A stretch of 34,582 bases of DNA from Bacteroidaceae bacterium (GTDB lineage Bacteria; Bacteroidota; Bacteroidia; Bacteroidales; Bacteroidaceae), in the NCBI GenBank assembly GCA_017547205.1, contig JAFYQH010000039.1, positions 1 to 34,582 on the forward strand, given 5' to 3'. The notes under the pieces are model-generated. The model was not told the origin of the DNA, did not search any database, and saw only the letters and a program-made list of their open reading frames with translations. Numbering within the stretch: position 1 is the stretch's first letter; each line of letters begins with the position of its first letter. This document shows positions 1 to 8,415 of this stretch, piece by piece. The position numbers were made by a program, and so were the translations under genes.

Positions 1-150
1 AGTGGATTGGTTAGTTGCTTGGATTATTATTTGATTAGACACTCTTTGAAAACAAGTTAAACCGCCGTATGCCGAACGGCACGTACGGTGGTGTGAGAGG
101 AAAGGAAACGAAAATAGGTCAGAAAACCTTCGTTTCCCGACCTACTCGAT
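1..150 (+). mobile_element. 3' end of a group II intron (domains V and VI), truncated by window edge
   Basis: Seen: positions 61-92 fold as a domain V hairpin. The lower stem pairs ACC-GCCGTA with TACGGTGGT, carries a CGC triad and an ACG bulge side, and has a short GCC/GGC upper stem. Domain VI follows. GAG 95-97 pairs with CTC 145-147 and AGG 98-100 with CCT 141-143, leaving a bulged A at 144. Inside it a 9-bp stem pairs 104-112 with 129-137. The GTGGTGTGAGAGG segment and the CCTACTCGAT ending are typical of bacterial group II introns. Known: the bulged A is the branch point, 7-8 nt from the 3' splice site, which puts the intron end at about 150. Any reverse transcriptase/maturase gene would lie left of the window. 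Positions 1-60 are probably domain IV or linker; I see no recognisable maturase C-terminus there. Confidence 0.85.
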
Positions 151-231
151 GGTCCGGCACGTTCCGGCAACCGAATTGCAAATAATTCTCAAAAAATGGC
201 TCTGTTGAATACGTGGATTTAGGATTTTATA

Positions 232-239
232 TATCTTCG
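232..239 (+). promoter_or_regulatory. Possible -7 element for ddh
   Basis: TATCTTCG matches the Bacteroidetes -7 consensus TAnnTTTG with one change and lies about 20 bases before the ddh start codon. No good -33 element is visible: the nearest TTG, at 205-207, is 24 bases upstream, which is longer than usual. The site lies downstream of the intron end, so the intron need not separate ddh from its promoter. Confidence 0.35.
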
Positions 240-259
240 CACTATATAAACATTTTGTT

Positions 260-1159
260 ATGGAAAAGATAAGAGCAGCCATAGTAGGTTATGGCAATAT
301 TGGTAAATATACCTTGCAGGCATTGAACGCGGCCCCCGATTTCGAGGTTGCCGGTATCGTGCGCCGTTCGGGTGCAGAGAACCTGCCTGCCGAGCTCGAG
401 GGCTATAATGTAGTCAAGGACATACGCGAGTTGGGCGATGTCGATGTAGCAATCCTTTCAACACCCACACGTAGTGTCGAGCGTTATGCCAAGGATATCC
501 TCGCGCTCGGTATAAACACAGTCGACAGTTTCGACATACACTCCAAGATTCTGGAGTTGCGCCGTTCATTGGGCGAGAGTGCCGAGGCCGGCAATGCCGT
601 GTCCATAATCTCTGCAGGCTGGGATCCGGGCAGCGATTCTGTAGTGCGCACGCTTCTCGAGGCCATCGCTCCTAAGGGAATCACATACACCAACTTCGGC
701 CCCGGAATGAGCATGGGACACACTGTAGCTGTAAAGGCTATCGAAGGTGTCAAGGCCGCCTTGTCAATGACAATCCCGGTAGGAACCGGAATACACCGCC
801 GCATGGTATACATCGAGTTGGAGGAGGGTTACGACTTCAATCAGGTTTCGGCAGCCATAAAGGCCGATCCTTACTTCGTGAACGACGAGACCCACGTGAT
901 AAACGTACCTTGTGTTGACGACCTTCTCGACATGGGCCATGGCGTACACCTCACCCGCAAGGGCGTGTCGGGTACAACCCAGAACCAGCTGTTCGAGTTC
1001 AACATGAAGATCAACAACCCGGCTCTGACAGCCCAGGTACTTGTGTGCTGTGCACGTGCTACCATGCGCCAGGCCCCCGGTTGCTATACCATGATAGAGA
1101 TTCCGCTCATTGACCTGCTCCATGGCGACCGCGAGCAGCATATAGCGCACCTTGTATAA
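260..1159 (+). CDS. ddh: meso-diaminopimelate D-dehydrogenase
   Basis: This enzyme reversibly and reductively aminates tetrahydrodipicolinate to meso-diaminopimelate with NADPH, a one-step route to the peptidoglycan cross-linking residue and to lysine. The 299-residue protein has the family's usual length. It starts with a Rossmann motif ([14 protein letters not shown], residues 9-22), followed by the family segments [26 protein letters not shown] and [11 protein letters not shown], the last in the substrate and dimerisation region. The ATG at 260 sits about 20 bases after a possible -7 element. The gene stands alone between the group II intron and a 25-bp hairpin. MurF-Alr, another peptidoglycan-precursor enzyme, lies nearby but is transcribed separately. 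Assignment is confident. Confidence 0.95.
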   Translation: MEKIRAAIVGYGNIGKYTLQALNAAPDFEVAGIVRRSGAENLPAELEGYNVVKDIRELGDVDVAILSTPTRSVERYAKDILALGINTVDSFDIHSKILELRRSLGESAEAGNAVSIISAGWDPGSDSVVRTLLEAIAPKGITYTNFGPGMSMGHTVAVKAIEGVKAALSMTIPVGTGIHRRMVYIELEEGYDFNQVSAAIKADPYFVNDETHVINVPCVDDLLDMGHGVHLTRKGVSGTTQNQLFEFNMKINNPALTAQVLVCCARATMRQAPGCYTMIEIPLIDLLHGDREQHIAHLV

Positions 1160-1170
1160 TTTTTTGAACC

Positions 1171-1233
1171 ATACCTGAACGTTGCGTGCCGGTAATAGAT
1201 TCTATTCTTTACCGGCACGCAACGTTCAGGTAT
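1171..1233 (+). terminator. Perfect 25-bp hairpin after ddh
   Basis: Positions 1171-1195 and 1209-1233 are exact reverse complements with a 13-nt loop. The hairpin starts 11 bases after the ddh stop codon. No clear T-tract follows on the plus strand, so it is a likely terminator or mRNA 3'-end stabiliser by position and strength, not by a complete intrinsic-terminator signature. Confidence 0.7.
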
Positions 1234-1371
1234 ATCCGCTTATATTTCATTATGGAGATGAGGATGCCGTTAGAATACTTCAGGAATGGTAGGTATGCAG
1301 TCTCTTGTTGATGCGGATGTGCTTTGTCCGGTAGCTGCAGGAATACAGCGTGTTTTCCATTTTTAACATTC
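1234..1371. other. Intergenic stretch without a supported gene
   Basis: Between the ddh hairpin and the next hairpin there is no recognisable gene. Two tiny plus-strand frames exist (ATG 1252, 19 codons; ATG 1286, 26 codons ending at 1366) but neither has a convincing ribosome binding site or known product. Confidence 0.4.
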
Positions 1372-1419
1372 AAAAAGCGAAACGCATGCGCGATATGCTG
1401 TATTATGTTTCGCTTTTTT
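1372..1419. terminator. 12-bp hairpin with T-tract overlapping transporter promoter region
   Basis: Positions 1372-1383 (AAAAAGCGAAAC) and 1407-1418 are exact reverse complements with a 23-nt loop. The right arm ends in a run of six Ts, giving an intrinsic-terminator look on the plus strand; the A-run of the left arm gives the same in the other direction. It ends three bases before the candidate -7 element of the downstream transporter, so it may instead act as an operator. Confidence 0.5.
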
Positions 1420-1421
1420 GT

Positions 1422-1429
1422 TATTTTCG
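1422..1429 (+). promoter_or_regulatory. Possible -7 element for the sodium-dependent transporter
   Basis: TATTTTCG matches TAnnTTTG with one change and lies 21 bases before the ATG at 1451. No clear -33 box is visible because the preceding bases belong to the hairpin at 1372-1419. The position argues against the in-frame upstream start at 1418. Confidence 0.35.
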
Positions 1430-1450
1430 CAGCCTAATACAATCGATACT

Positions 1451-2761
1451 ATGAGTGAAAACAAAAGAGCCTCGTTCGGGGGCAAGTTGAGTGTTATATT
1501 GGTGGCGGCAGGCAGTGCTATCGGGCTGGGTGCATTGTGGCGTTTCCCGTATATTGCAGGAAAGCACGGAGGGGCGGCTTTTCTTCTCGTCTTTCTGTTG
1601 AGTGTGCTTGCGGTGGGTATTCCTGCCATGCTGGCCGAGTTTGCGGTGGGGCGCAGTACCAGGCAGAACGCGGTAGGTGCGTTCCGTTCCATTTCAAGGA
1701 AGTGGAGCTGGCTGGGGTATTGCGGTGTCATTTGCGCCGTGCTCATATCGGGCTATTACTATATTATAGCCGGCTGGTCGCTTGAGTATCTTGTCAACTC
1801 GGCGACAGGTTCGCTGTTTGCATCCGACCTCTCCTTCAAGGAGCAGTTCGAGGCTTTCCAGGGGTCGTACCGCCCGTTGTGGTACTGTATAGCATTCATA
1901 CTGCTTACTCACTTCATCGTAGCAAAGGGTGTTGAGAAGGGTATAGAGAAGGCTTCAAAGGTTATGATGCCGGCCCTGTTCGTGATTCTGCTTGTGATGG
2001 CCGTGCGTGTGGCCTTCATGCCCGGTGCTGCAGAGGGTTACCGTTTCTTCCTGTCATGCGACTTTGCCGAGGCTTTCAAGCCCGAAACCATAATGATGGC
2101 CATGGGGCAGGCTTTCTTCTCGCTTTCGGTAGGAATGGGTTGCATGGTTACTTATGCTTCCTATTTCAAGAAGAACAACAATCTTTTGTCAACATCGTTG
2201 AATGTTTCCTTGCTTACAATCTTTGTGTCGGTCCTTGCAGGTCTGGTGATATTCCCGGCAGTATTCAGTGCGGGGCTCGAGCCTACAGAAGGTCCTTCGC
2301 TGGTGTTTGTTACCCTGCCTGAGATTTTCAGCGGCATTCCGTTGGCATCGGTTTGGGCGGCAGCATTTTTTGTGTTGGTAGCGTTGGCTTCGCTTACCTC
2401 TACAATATCGTTCCACGAGGTTATTACGGCATACATCAGCGAAGAGTTCAAGGTGGGCCGCAGGGTGTCGGCTACAATTACAACGCTTGTTTCGATTTTG
2501 CTGTGTACCGTGACCTTCTTCTCGCTGTTCGGGGTAGACTTCTTCACGTTGTTCGACTATCTGTCGGCCAATATAATAATGCCGTTGGGTGCCTTGATCA
2601 CATGTATCATTGTCATGTGGTTCATGAAGAAGGAGTTCATGCCGGGCGAGCTTACCAATCATGGGAGTGTAAACAGGGCTGTGACGCCTCTTGTGCTCTT
2701 CATGCTCAAGTATGTCACTCCGGTGCTTATATTCTATATTTTCATAAAGAATTTCCTTTGA
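1451..2761 (+). CDS. Sodium-dependent transporter, neurotransmitter:sodium symporter (SNF) family
   Basis: Membrane protein that couples sodium entry to uptake of a small solute, commonly an amino acid in bacterial members; the substrate cannot be read from sequence. The 436-residue protein opens with the family's TM1 signature, GLGALWRFPYIAGKHGGAAF, containing the unwound sodium/substrate-binding helix. About eleven to twelve hydrophobic segments follow. The internal motif FSLSVGMGCMVTYASYF matches TM6, the second half of the binding site, and LASLTSTISFHEV matches TM8. The start at 1451 is preferred: an upstream in-frame codon at 1418 would lie before the candidate promoter and add a non-family leader. 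The gene ends just before a bidirectional hairpin shared with the convergent MurF-Alr gene. Confidence 0.9.
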   Translation: MSENKRASFGGKLSVILVAAGSAIGLGALWRFPYIAGKHGGAAFLLVFLLSVLAVGIPAMLAEFAVGRSTRQNAVGAFRSISRKWSWLGYCGVICAVLISGYYYIIAGWSLEYLVNSATGSLFASDLSFKEQFEAFQGSYRPLWYCIAFILLTHFIVAKGVEKGIEKASKVMMPALFVILLVMAVRVAFMPGAAEGYRFFLSCDFAEAFKPETIMMAMGQAFFSLSVGMGCMVTYASYFKKNNNLLSTSLNVSLLTIFVSVLAGLVIFPAVFSAGLEPTEGPSLVFVTLPEIFSGIPLASVWAAAFFVLVALASLTSTISFHEVITAYISEEFKVGRRVSATITTLVSILLCTVTFFSLFGVDFFTLFDYLSANIIMPLGALITCIIVMWFMKKEFMPGELTNHGSVNRAVTPLVLFMLKYVTPVLIFYIFIKNFL

Positions 2762-2770
2762 TGGGGTAAC

Positions 2771-2821
2771 TGACGATAAAGAGAGGGCAGAGCCGACGGC
2801 TCTGCCCTCTCTTTATCGTCA
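2771..2821. terminator. Perfect 24-bp bidirectional hairpin between convergent genes
   Basis: Positions 2771-2794 and 2798-2821 are exact reverse complements with a 3-nt loop. The hairpin lies between the transporter (stop at 2761) and MurF-Alr on the opposite strand. Its right arm includes the MurF-Alr stop codon (2819-2821). It can serve both transcripts. Confidence 0.75.
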
Positions 2822-5299
2822 GTCGCTGTAGTACACACGCTTTATTCTCGTCGATACCGATGTGAGTATCTCATACGGTATCGTATCGAGCCATTCGGCA
2901 AGCTTGGTTACGGGAAGGCCGGGCCCGAATATTTCTACCATGTCGCCCTCCTTGCAGTCGATGTCCGTCACATCTATCATGCATACGTCCATGCATATAT
3001 TGCCGATGTAGGGAGCCTTTTTGCCGTTGACGAGGCAGTACCCGCGGCCGTTGCCAAGGTGGCGGTTCAGGCCGTCGGCATATCCTATCGGCAGTGCAGC
3101 GATGCGTGAGTCGCGTGCCAGCGTGCCCTTGCGGCTGTAGCCTACGGTTTCGCTGGCCGGCACGTCATGTATCTGCAGTATTATTGTCTTGAGTGTCGAA
3201 ATGGGGTGCAGTGTCGCATCTTCGCCTATGGGCGATATACCGTAAAGGCCAATGCCCAGGCGTACCATGTCGTATTGTGATTCAAGGAAACGTTCCGCTC
3301 CTGCGCTGTTGCATATGTGGCGCAGTATCTTGTGCGGGAATGCTGCCTGGAGAGCCGTGGCTGCCTGCTGGAAACGCTCCTTCTGCACTTTGCTGAAAGT
3401 GTCGAACATGGGGCTGTCGCTGCCTACGAAGTGCGAGAATACGGAACGCGGTGTGAGCGTGTTCTGGCGTTTGAGCTCTTCAACGAGCGCGGGCACCTCT
3501 TCGGGTAGGAATCCGAGCCTGTGCATGCCAGTGTCTATCTTTATATGTACCGGGTAGTCGCTCACTCCTTCGTGATGCGCAGCCTTTATCAATGAACGTA
3601 GCATGCCGAAACTGTAGACTTCGGGTTCGAGCTTGTTGTCGAACAATGTGCGGTAGGAACTTGGTTCGGGGTTCATGACAATGATACCTGTCGTTATTCC
3701 CTCTTTGCGCAGTTCGGCACCCTCGTCGGCAACTGCAACTGCAAGATAGTCGACATTGCACTCCTGCAGTGTCCTGCCGACCTCCAGCGCACCGGCTCCG
3801 TAAGCCCCGGCCTTGACCATGCAGACACATTTTGTGTCTCTGTCAAGGCTGTTGCGGTAGCGGTTGAGGTTGTCGCGCAGTGCGCTCAGGCTCACTTCAA
3901 GTATAGTCTGGTGCACCTTCTTCTCTAATGCTTCCGATACATCCTCGAAATGGAACGAGCGCGATCCCTTTACCAGTACGCATTCATTCCTTACCATATC
4001 CAGTATGCCGGAATCGAGCAACTCTTCTGTGCTTTTGAAGAAATGGCATGCAATGCCGCTTCCCATGAAAAGTGAGGCCTGTGAATGGATGTCCTTACCA
4101 ACGCCTATGAATTTCTCTATTTCTCTTTTCTTCATGAGGCGCAGTACATTGCCGTACAGTTGTGCGGGGCCTTCTCCGCTCTGCTTTATGTCGGCAAGTA
4201 TGAGGGTGCGCTTCAATTCGGGCATCATGTTGCTCCTGCGTTCCATGAAATCGAGTGCTATCTCAAGTGATGCCGTGTCGGAGTTGTAGCTGTCGTTTAT
4301 GACAACACAGTCGCGCTTGCCCTCCTTGACTTCAAGCCGCATGGCTACCGGCTCAAGCATCATCATGCGCTCGGCTATGGTCTCGGCAGGAATCATAAGA
4401 TATAACGCTGCAGCAAGGCATGTGATGGAGTCTTCTATCGACGCTTCGTCAAGGAACGGGATACGGTAGTTGCTCTCCATTGTGAGGTAGCTGTATCTTA
4501 TGGTTGTTCCGCTCAGGTCCTTCTCTACCGACTTTATGTAGAGCGGTCTGTCCGGGTCCTTGCGTGACCATGCTATTTCCCTTGACGGTAGCATGGCGCG
4601 TGTCACGCAGTCGGCAATAACGGGGTCGTCGGCATTGTATATCACTATGTCGCATTGCTTGAACAGTGACAGTTTCTCGATGCACTTCTCCTGCATGCTG
4701 CCGAAGTTTTCCTGGTGTGCGCCGCTGATGTTTGTCATTATGCCTATCGTAGGCTTTATGATTTCCTGCAGATTGTCCATCTCCTGTCTCTTGGATATTC
4801 CTGCCTCAAAGATGCCCAACGTGCTCTCCCCGTCGATTCTCCACACCGAGAGCGGGACGCCTATCTGCGAGTTGTAGCTTCGTGGCGAACGGGTAACCCT
4901 GTAGCTGCCTGCGGTGAGGGTGTATAACCACTCCTTGACAATGGTCTTTCCGTCGCTGCCGGTGACTCCGACAACAGGTATGTCGAACCTGGAGCGGTGA
5001 TATGCCGCGAGCTGCTGTAGTGCTTTAGTGTTGTTGCCGCATTGTATGAAATTGGCATCGGCAAGGTGTTGGAACCTGCCGGCGTCGTTTACGACGAAGC
5101 TCCTGACACCTCTCTGGTACAGCTCCTCTACATAGTCGTGGCCGTCTCCGTGTCTGGTCTTTATGGCGAAGAAAAGTGTCTCTTCGGGGAAACTGAGCGA
5201 ACGGCTGTCGGTAAGCAACCGTGTGATGCCGGCTCCGGGGTCGGCTACCATTCCTTTTGCCTTTAGTATCTCCTTTATCTCTCCAATAGTGTATTGCAT
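2819..5299 (-). CDS. murF-alr: Bifunctional UDP-MurNAc-tripeptide:D-Ala-D-Ala ligase / alanine racemase
   Basis: A fusion enzyme for peptidoglycan precursor synthesis. The N-terminal half (about residues 1-455) is a Mur ligase that joins D-Ala-D-Ala to UDP-MurNAc-tripeptide; the ATP-binding loop is GVTGSDGKTIVKEW, with NISGAHQENFGS and NDSYNSD further on. The C-terminal half (about 460-826) is a PLP-dependent alanine racemase that makes the D-Ala: the PLP lysine is in MVKAGAYG (K496), followed by HIKIDTGMHRLGF, MVRLGIGLYG and the GYSRKGT segment holding the catalytic tyrosine. The 826-residue length fits the fusion common in Bacteroidetes. Its start overlaps the end of the upstream GSCFA gene by 25 bases, so the two are probably co-transcribed and translationally coupled. 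The stop codon lies inside a terminator-like hairpin. Confidence 0.95.
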   Translation of the reverse strand: MQYTIGEIKEILKAKGMVADPGAGITRLLTDSRSLSFPEETLFFAIKTRHGDGHDYVEELYQRGVRSFVVNDAGRFQHLADANFIQCGNNTKALQQLAAYHRSRFDIPVVGVTGSDGKTIVKEWLYTLTAGSYRVTRSPRSYNSQIGVPLSVWRIDGESTLGIFEAGISKRQEMDNLQEIIKPTIGIMTNISGAHQENFGSMQEKCIEKLSLFKQCDIVIYNADDPVIADCVTRAMLPSREIAWSRKDPDRPLYIKSVEKDLSGTTIRYSYLTMESNYRIPFLDEASIEDSITCLAAALYLMIPAETIAERMMMLEPVAMRLEVKEGKRDCVVINDSYNSDTASLEIALDFMERRSNMMPELKRTLILADIKQSGEGPAQLYGNVLRLMKKREIEKFIGVGKDIHSQASLFMGSGIACHFFKSTEELLDSGILDMVRNECVLVKGSRSFHFEDVSEALEKKVHQTILEVSLSALRDNLNRYRNSLDRDTKCVCMVKAGAYGAGALEVGRTLQECNVDYLAVAVADEGAELRKEGITTGIIVMNPEPSSYRTLFDNKLEPEVYSFGMLRSLIKAAHHEGVSDYPVHIKIDTGMHRLGFLPEEVPALVEELKRQNTLTPRSVFSHFVGSDSPMFDTFSKVQKERFQQAATALQAAFPHKILRHICNSAGAERFLESQYDMVRLGIGLYGISPIGEDATLHPISTLKTIILQIHDVPASETVGYSRKGTLARDSRIAALPIGYADGLNRHLGNGRGYCLVNGKKAPYIGNICMDVCMIDVTDIDCKEGDMVEIFGPGLPVTKLAEWLDTIPYEILTSVSTRIKRVYYSD

Positions 5300-6270
5300 C
5301 TTTCTTTCTCGTTTTCAAAGTCGAGGTATGGCATCCTCTCCTCAATGGTTGAAATTTTCCTAAGGGTATTTGCTATGAAATCCCTGTATGGCGCGGATGA
5401 TGCGTCGAACGGCCTGTGTGCCAGGGCGCGGGCAATATCCCCTGCTGCGGCATTGACGGCTGCAGTCTCTTCATTGAAATAGCATTTGCCGAAGCACTCC
5501 CAAATGTACTCTACGGCCGTGGCGCTGGGATGCACCATATCATCGGCAAAGAAACGGTAATCCCTCAGTTCGTCAAGCACAATCTCGTATGCAGGGAAGT
5601 AGAATGCGTTCTGCGGGTACATCTGAATCAGACGGTCTATGGCAAGCAGCAACGTAGCCTTGCTCTTCTGGTTGTCGTGTGCCCCGTCGCGAAGATGGCG
5701 TATGGGGCTTACGGTGAAGAGGAATCTTGTTCCCGGGTTCTTCTGTATGTAGCTCTCCATTACCTGCGAGAATCTCTCCACTATGCTGTCAATGTCAAGC
5801 AAGCGGCGGGTGAACATGTTGCCGGGCAGCTTGTGACAGTTGCCTGCAATGCTGCTGTCGCTGTTACGGTAGTAGACATACGCGGTGCCAAACGTTACGA
5901 TTATGGTATTGCATTCCACGGCTGCCTTGTGGGCGTTGGCGAGGCTGCTGTTAATGCATTCAAGCAACTCCTCCATGCTGTCGCGTGAGAAATCGCTGTG
6001 ATGCATCATGCTGTGCCACTTGCCGTTGTGGCACAGCAGTTCTCCCGATGAGGCAGTGAACGGTTCCCCACCGGCAACTCTCTCAAGGACCGTTGCTATG
6101 GAAAACGGGTTGTACTGTACCCCAAAGGGATTCTGCACGACGTTGAATTTGCTGTCGAGCAGTCTGTTGCCTATGTTCGCGGCAAAACAGGAACCTACAA
6201 GCATGATGTTGTCCCTATGGCTGATTCTGAAATCATTTAGCGGCAGGCCTGCCGGTGTGGTGAACTGCAT
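5275..6270 (-). CDS. GSCFA domain-containing protein
   Basis: A 331-residue protein of the GSCFA family, related to SGNH/GDSL-type hydrolases; the true substrate is unknown. The signature GSCFA (residues 26-30) holds the putative nucleophile serine, GTAYVYY lies mid-protein, and DDMVHPSATAVEYIW carries the terminal Asp/His-type motif. No signal peptide is visible. I chose ATG 6270 because the strong promoter at 6325-6356 would start transcription near 6319, downstream of the alternative start at 6327. It is the first gene of a two-gene unit with murF-alr, whose start codon lies inside its last codons. The context suggests a cell-envelope role, but that is inference. Confidence 0.85.
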   Translation of the reverse strand: MQFTTPAGLPLNDFRISHRDNIMLVGSCFAANIGNRLLDSKFNVVQNPFGVQYNPFSIATVLERVAGGEPFTASSGELLCHNGKWHSMMHHSDFSRDSMEELLECINSSLANAHKAAVECNTIIVTFGTAYVYYRNSDSSIAGNCHKLPGNMFTRRLLDIDSIVERFSQVMESYIQKNPGTRFLFTVSPIRHLRDGAHDNQKSKATLLLAIDRLIQMYPQNAFYFPAYEIVLDELRDYRFFADDMVHPSATAVEYIWECFGKCYFNEETAAVNAAAGDIARALAHRPFDASSAPYRDFIANTLRKISTIEERMPYLDFENEKERCNTLLER

Positions 6271-6324
6271 ACTTCTGTCTATCTTGCTTTTTGCTCTTTG
6301 CCGAACGGTTGTATTCAGCGACGG

Positions 6325-6356
6325 CAAATATAGTCACATTGCATTTATAATGCAAA
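6325..6356 (-). promoter_or_regulatory. Promoter of the GSCFA-murF-alr unit
   Basis: On the minus strand, TTTG (6353-6356) and TATATTTG (6325-6332) are separated by exactly 20 bases, a full match to the Bacteroidetes primary sigma consensus. The predicted transcript starts near 6319, leaving a leader of about 50 bases before ATG 6270. An inverted repeat TTGCAT-N5-ATGCAA (6339-6355) overlaps the -33 element. Confidence 0.75.
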
Positions 6357-6387
6357 AATAATGAACCTCATTGGTTATTGCCGTATT

Positions 6388-6406
6388 ATTGCAAAGATTT
6401 TGCAAT
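6388..6406. repeat. Inverted repeat ATTGCAAA-GAT-TTTGCAAT upstream of dxs
   Basis: A perfect 8-bp inverted repeat with a 3-base centre in the divergent region between GSCFA and dxs. It could be an operator, but it lies about 75 bases upstream of the candidate dxs -7 element, and AT-rich dyads of this size can arise by chance. Confidence 0.4.
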
Positions 6407-6478
6407 CACAGATCGTGTGCCATGGGTACGAAAGTGCAGTCTTTTGCGATATTTCTTTTCTTTTTAAAGAAAATGATA

Positions 6479-6486
6479 TATTTTCG
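6479..6486 (+). promoter_or_regulatory. Possible -7 element for dxs-trkA-trkH
   Basis: TATTTTCG matches TAnnTTTG with one change and lies 33 bases before ATG 6520. A T-rich segment occupies the -33 position, partly inside an 18-base dyad (TTTTCTTT-TT-AAAGAAAA, 6456-6473). Placement supports starting Dxs at 6520, not at 6361. Confidence 0.35.
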
Positions 6487-6519
6487 CATGATAATAGTTG
6501 CAAGAGACTGTTTTTTATA

Positions 6520-8415
6520 ATGGAAAATAAAGAAAAATATCCTCTCCTTTCAACAATTGACTCTCCTGATGATTTGAGGGCTCTGCCCGAGAGCAAATTG
6601 CCTCAAGTGTGTAAGGAACTGAGAGGTTTCATAATAGATTCATTGGCCAACAATCCCGGCCATTTCGCCTCAAGTCTCGGTTCTGTGGAACTGACCGTGG
6701 CTCTCCACTATGTGTTCTCTACTCCCAATGACAAGCTTGTCTGGGATGTGGGGCATCAGGCATATGGTCATAAGATACTTACAGGACGCCGTGACCGTTT
6801 TCATACCAATCGCAAACTGGGAGGTGTAAAACCCTTCCCGTCACCCGATGAGAGTGAATATGACTCTTTTGTCGCAGGGCATGCTTCAAATTCAATATCC
6901 GCGGCATTGGGCCTTTCGGTTGCAGCGAACCTTGAAGGTCGTAGCGAACATGTAGTTGCGGTCATCGGTGACGGTTCAATGAGTGGCGGACTTGCATATG
7001 AGGGGCTTAACAACCTTTCCAGTACTTCTAACAACCTGCTTGTCATACTGAACGACAATAATATGTCGATAGACAAGAGTGTCGGTGGAATGAGCCAGTT
7101 GCTGATTTCAATGCACTCGTCCAGGTTCTATAACAAGTTCCGGTATATGGTGGCCAAATGTCTGAAGAAGGTGGGTCTGCTCAATGAGAAACGTGCAAAT
7201 GCCGTTATACGTTTCAACAATGGGCTTAAGGCAATGCTATTCAGGCAGAACAACTTCTTCGAGGGCATGAGCGCACGTTATTTTGGTCCCATAAATGGTC
7301 ACGATATAAATGAACTGGTGCGTATGCTCAAGAGCATAAAGGATATGACCGGTCCGCGTATGCTGCACATACACACGACAAAGGGCAAGGGTTGGGAACC
7401 TGCCGAAAAGGATGCCACTGTATGGCATCAGCCTGGTATCTTTGATGTAGAGACCGGTGAACGCATTGTTGCCGATGGTGGCTCGCCACGTTTCCAGGAT
7501 GTGTTTGGCGAAACTTTGGTGGAACTTGCAAAGGAGAATTCAAGGATTGTAGGCGTGACGCCGGCAATGCCTACAGGCTGTTCAATGAACAAACTCATGG
7601 AGGCCTTCCCGAAGAGGTTCTTCGATGTGGGAATTGCAGAGGGACATGCTGTCACCTTCTCAGCCGGCCTGGCCAAGGGCGGAGCATTGCCGTTCTGCAA
7701 TATATATTCATCGTTCATGCAACGTGCCTATGACAATTTCATCCATGATGTGGCACTGCAGCGTCTTGATATGGTTCTCTGTCTTGATCGTGCCGGTATT
7801 GTGGGCGAGGATGGACCGACGCATCACGGGGCGTTTGACTTGGCTTATCTTCGCCCTATACCCAATATAACAATATCGTCTCCTTATGATGAGTGCGAAC
7901 TGCGTTGCCTGATGTACACAGCTTCGCGCCCAGGAATGGGTACTTTCGTCATACGTTATCCGCGTGGCAAGGGTTCCCTTATTGACTGGCGTTGTCCGCT
8001 TGAGATCGTTGAGGTCGGAAAGGGACGTAAGATTACGGACGGAAAGGATGTCGCATTCCTTACAATAGGCCCTCTCGGCAAAGTCATGGAGAGTGTAGTT
8101 GCACGTGCCGCAGAGAAAGGTGTAAGTGTGGCGCACTATGACATGCGCTTCCTCAAACCGCTGGATGCCGGAATCCTGCATGAGGTAGGCCGTAATTTCA
8201 AGTATGTCGTCACACTAGAGGATGGCTCTGTAAAGGGTGGTCTCGGCAGTGCTGTCATCGAGTTCATGGCCGAGAACGGCTATATGCCAAAGGTCGAGAC
8301 AATAGGTATACCCGATATGTTCGTCGAACATGGAACGCCGGCCGAACTTTATGGTATATGTGGAATGGATGAGGATTCTGTTCTGCGCAAGATATTAAAA
8401 TACAAGGAACAATGA
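6520..8415 (+). CDS. dxs: 1-deoxy-D-xylulose-5-phosphate synthase
   Basis: First enzyme of the MEP isoprenoid pathway: condenses pyruvate and glyceraldehyde 3-phosphate with thiamine diphosphate. The 631-residue protein has the usual length and full motif set: [12 protein letters not shown], the ThDP motif [33 protein letters not shown], then the transketolase-like half with [28 protein letters not shown] and the C-terminal domain. The frame is open back to 6361, but ATG 6520 is chosen because MENKEKYP is followed at once by family sequence, the upstream part is AT-rich and non-conserved, and a -7 element sits at 6479-6486. The last four bases overlap the trkA start (ATGA), indicating one operon. 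A later pathway gene, ispG, lies 11 kb away. Confidence 0.95.
   Translation: MENKEKYPLLSTIDSPDDLRALPESKLPQVCKELRGFIIDSLANNPGHFASSLGSVELTVALHYVFSTPNDKLVWDVGHQAYGHKILTGRRDRFHTNRKLGGVKPFPSPDESEYDSFVAGHASNSISAALGLSVAANLEGRSEHVVAVIGDGSMSGGLAYEGLNNLSSTSNNLLVILNDNNMSIDKSVGGMSQLLISMHSSRFYNKFRYMVAKCLKKVGLLNEKRANAVIRFNNGLKAMLFRQNNFFEGMSARYFGPINGHDINELVRMLKSIKDMTGPRMLHIHTTKGKGWEPAEKDATVWHQPGIFDVETGERIVADGGSPRFQDVFGETLVELAKENSRIVGVTPAMPTGCSMNKLMEAFPKRFFDVGIAEGHAVTFSAGLAKGGALPFCNIYSSFMQRAYDNFIHDVALQRLDMVLCLDRAGIVGEDGPTHHGAFDLAYLRPIPNITISSPYDECELRCLMYTASRPGMGTFVIRYPRGKGSLIDWRCPLEIVEVGKGRKITDGKDVAFLTIGPLGKVMESVVARAAEKGVSVAHYDMRFLKPLDAGILHEVGRNFKYVVTLEDGSVKGGLGSAVIEFMAENGYMPKVETIGIPDMFVEHGTPAELYGICGMDEDSVLRKILKYKEQ

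Noticed and set aside
1-60. Open frame of 19 codons before a TAA at 58-60, as a possible maturase C-terminus
   Set aside because: The short sequence has no recognisable maturase or endonuclease motif; too little is inside the window to call it.
1286-1366. 26-codon ORF between ddh and the transporter
   Set aside because: No convincing ribosome binding site, promoter or known small-protein match; chance frame in a non-coding stretch is as likely.
5416-5988. 190-codon plus-strand ORF opposite the GSCFA gene
   Set aside because: Antisense shadow of a well-supported gene; composition is typical of reverse-frame reading and there is no motif.
6361-6519. N-terminal extension of Dxs by 53 residues
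   Set aside because: Extension is AT-rich and unlike the family, and the likely promoter lies inside it; ATG 6520 gives the normal length.
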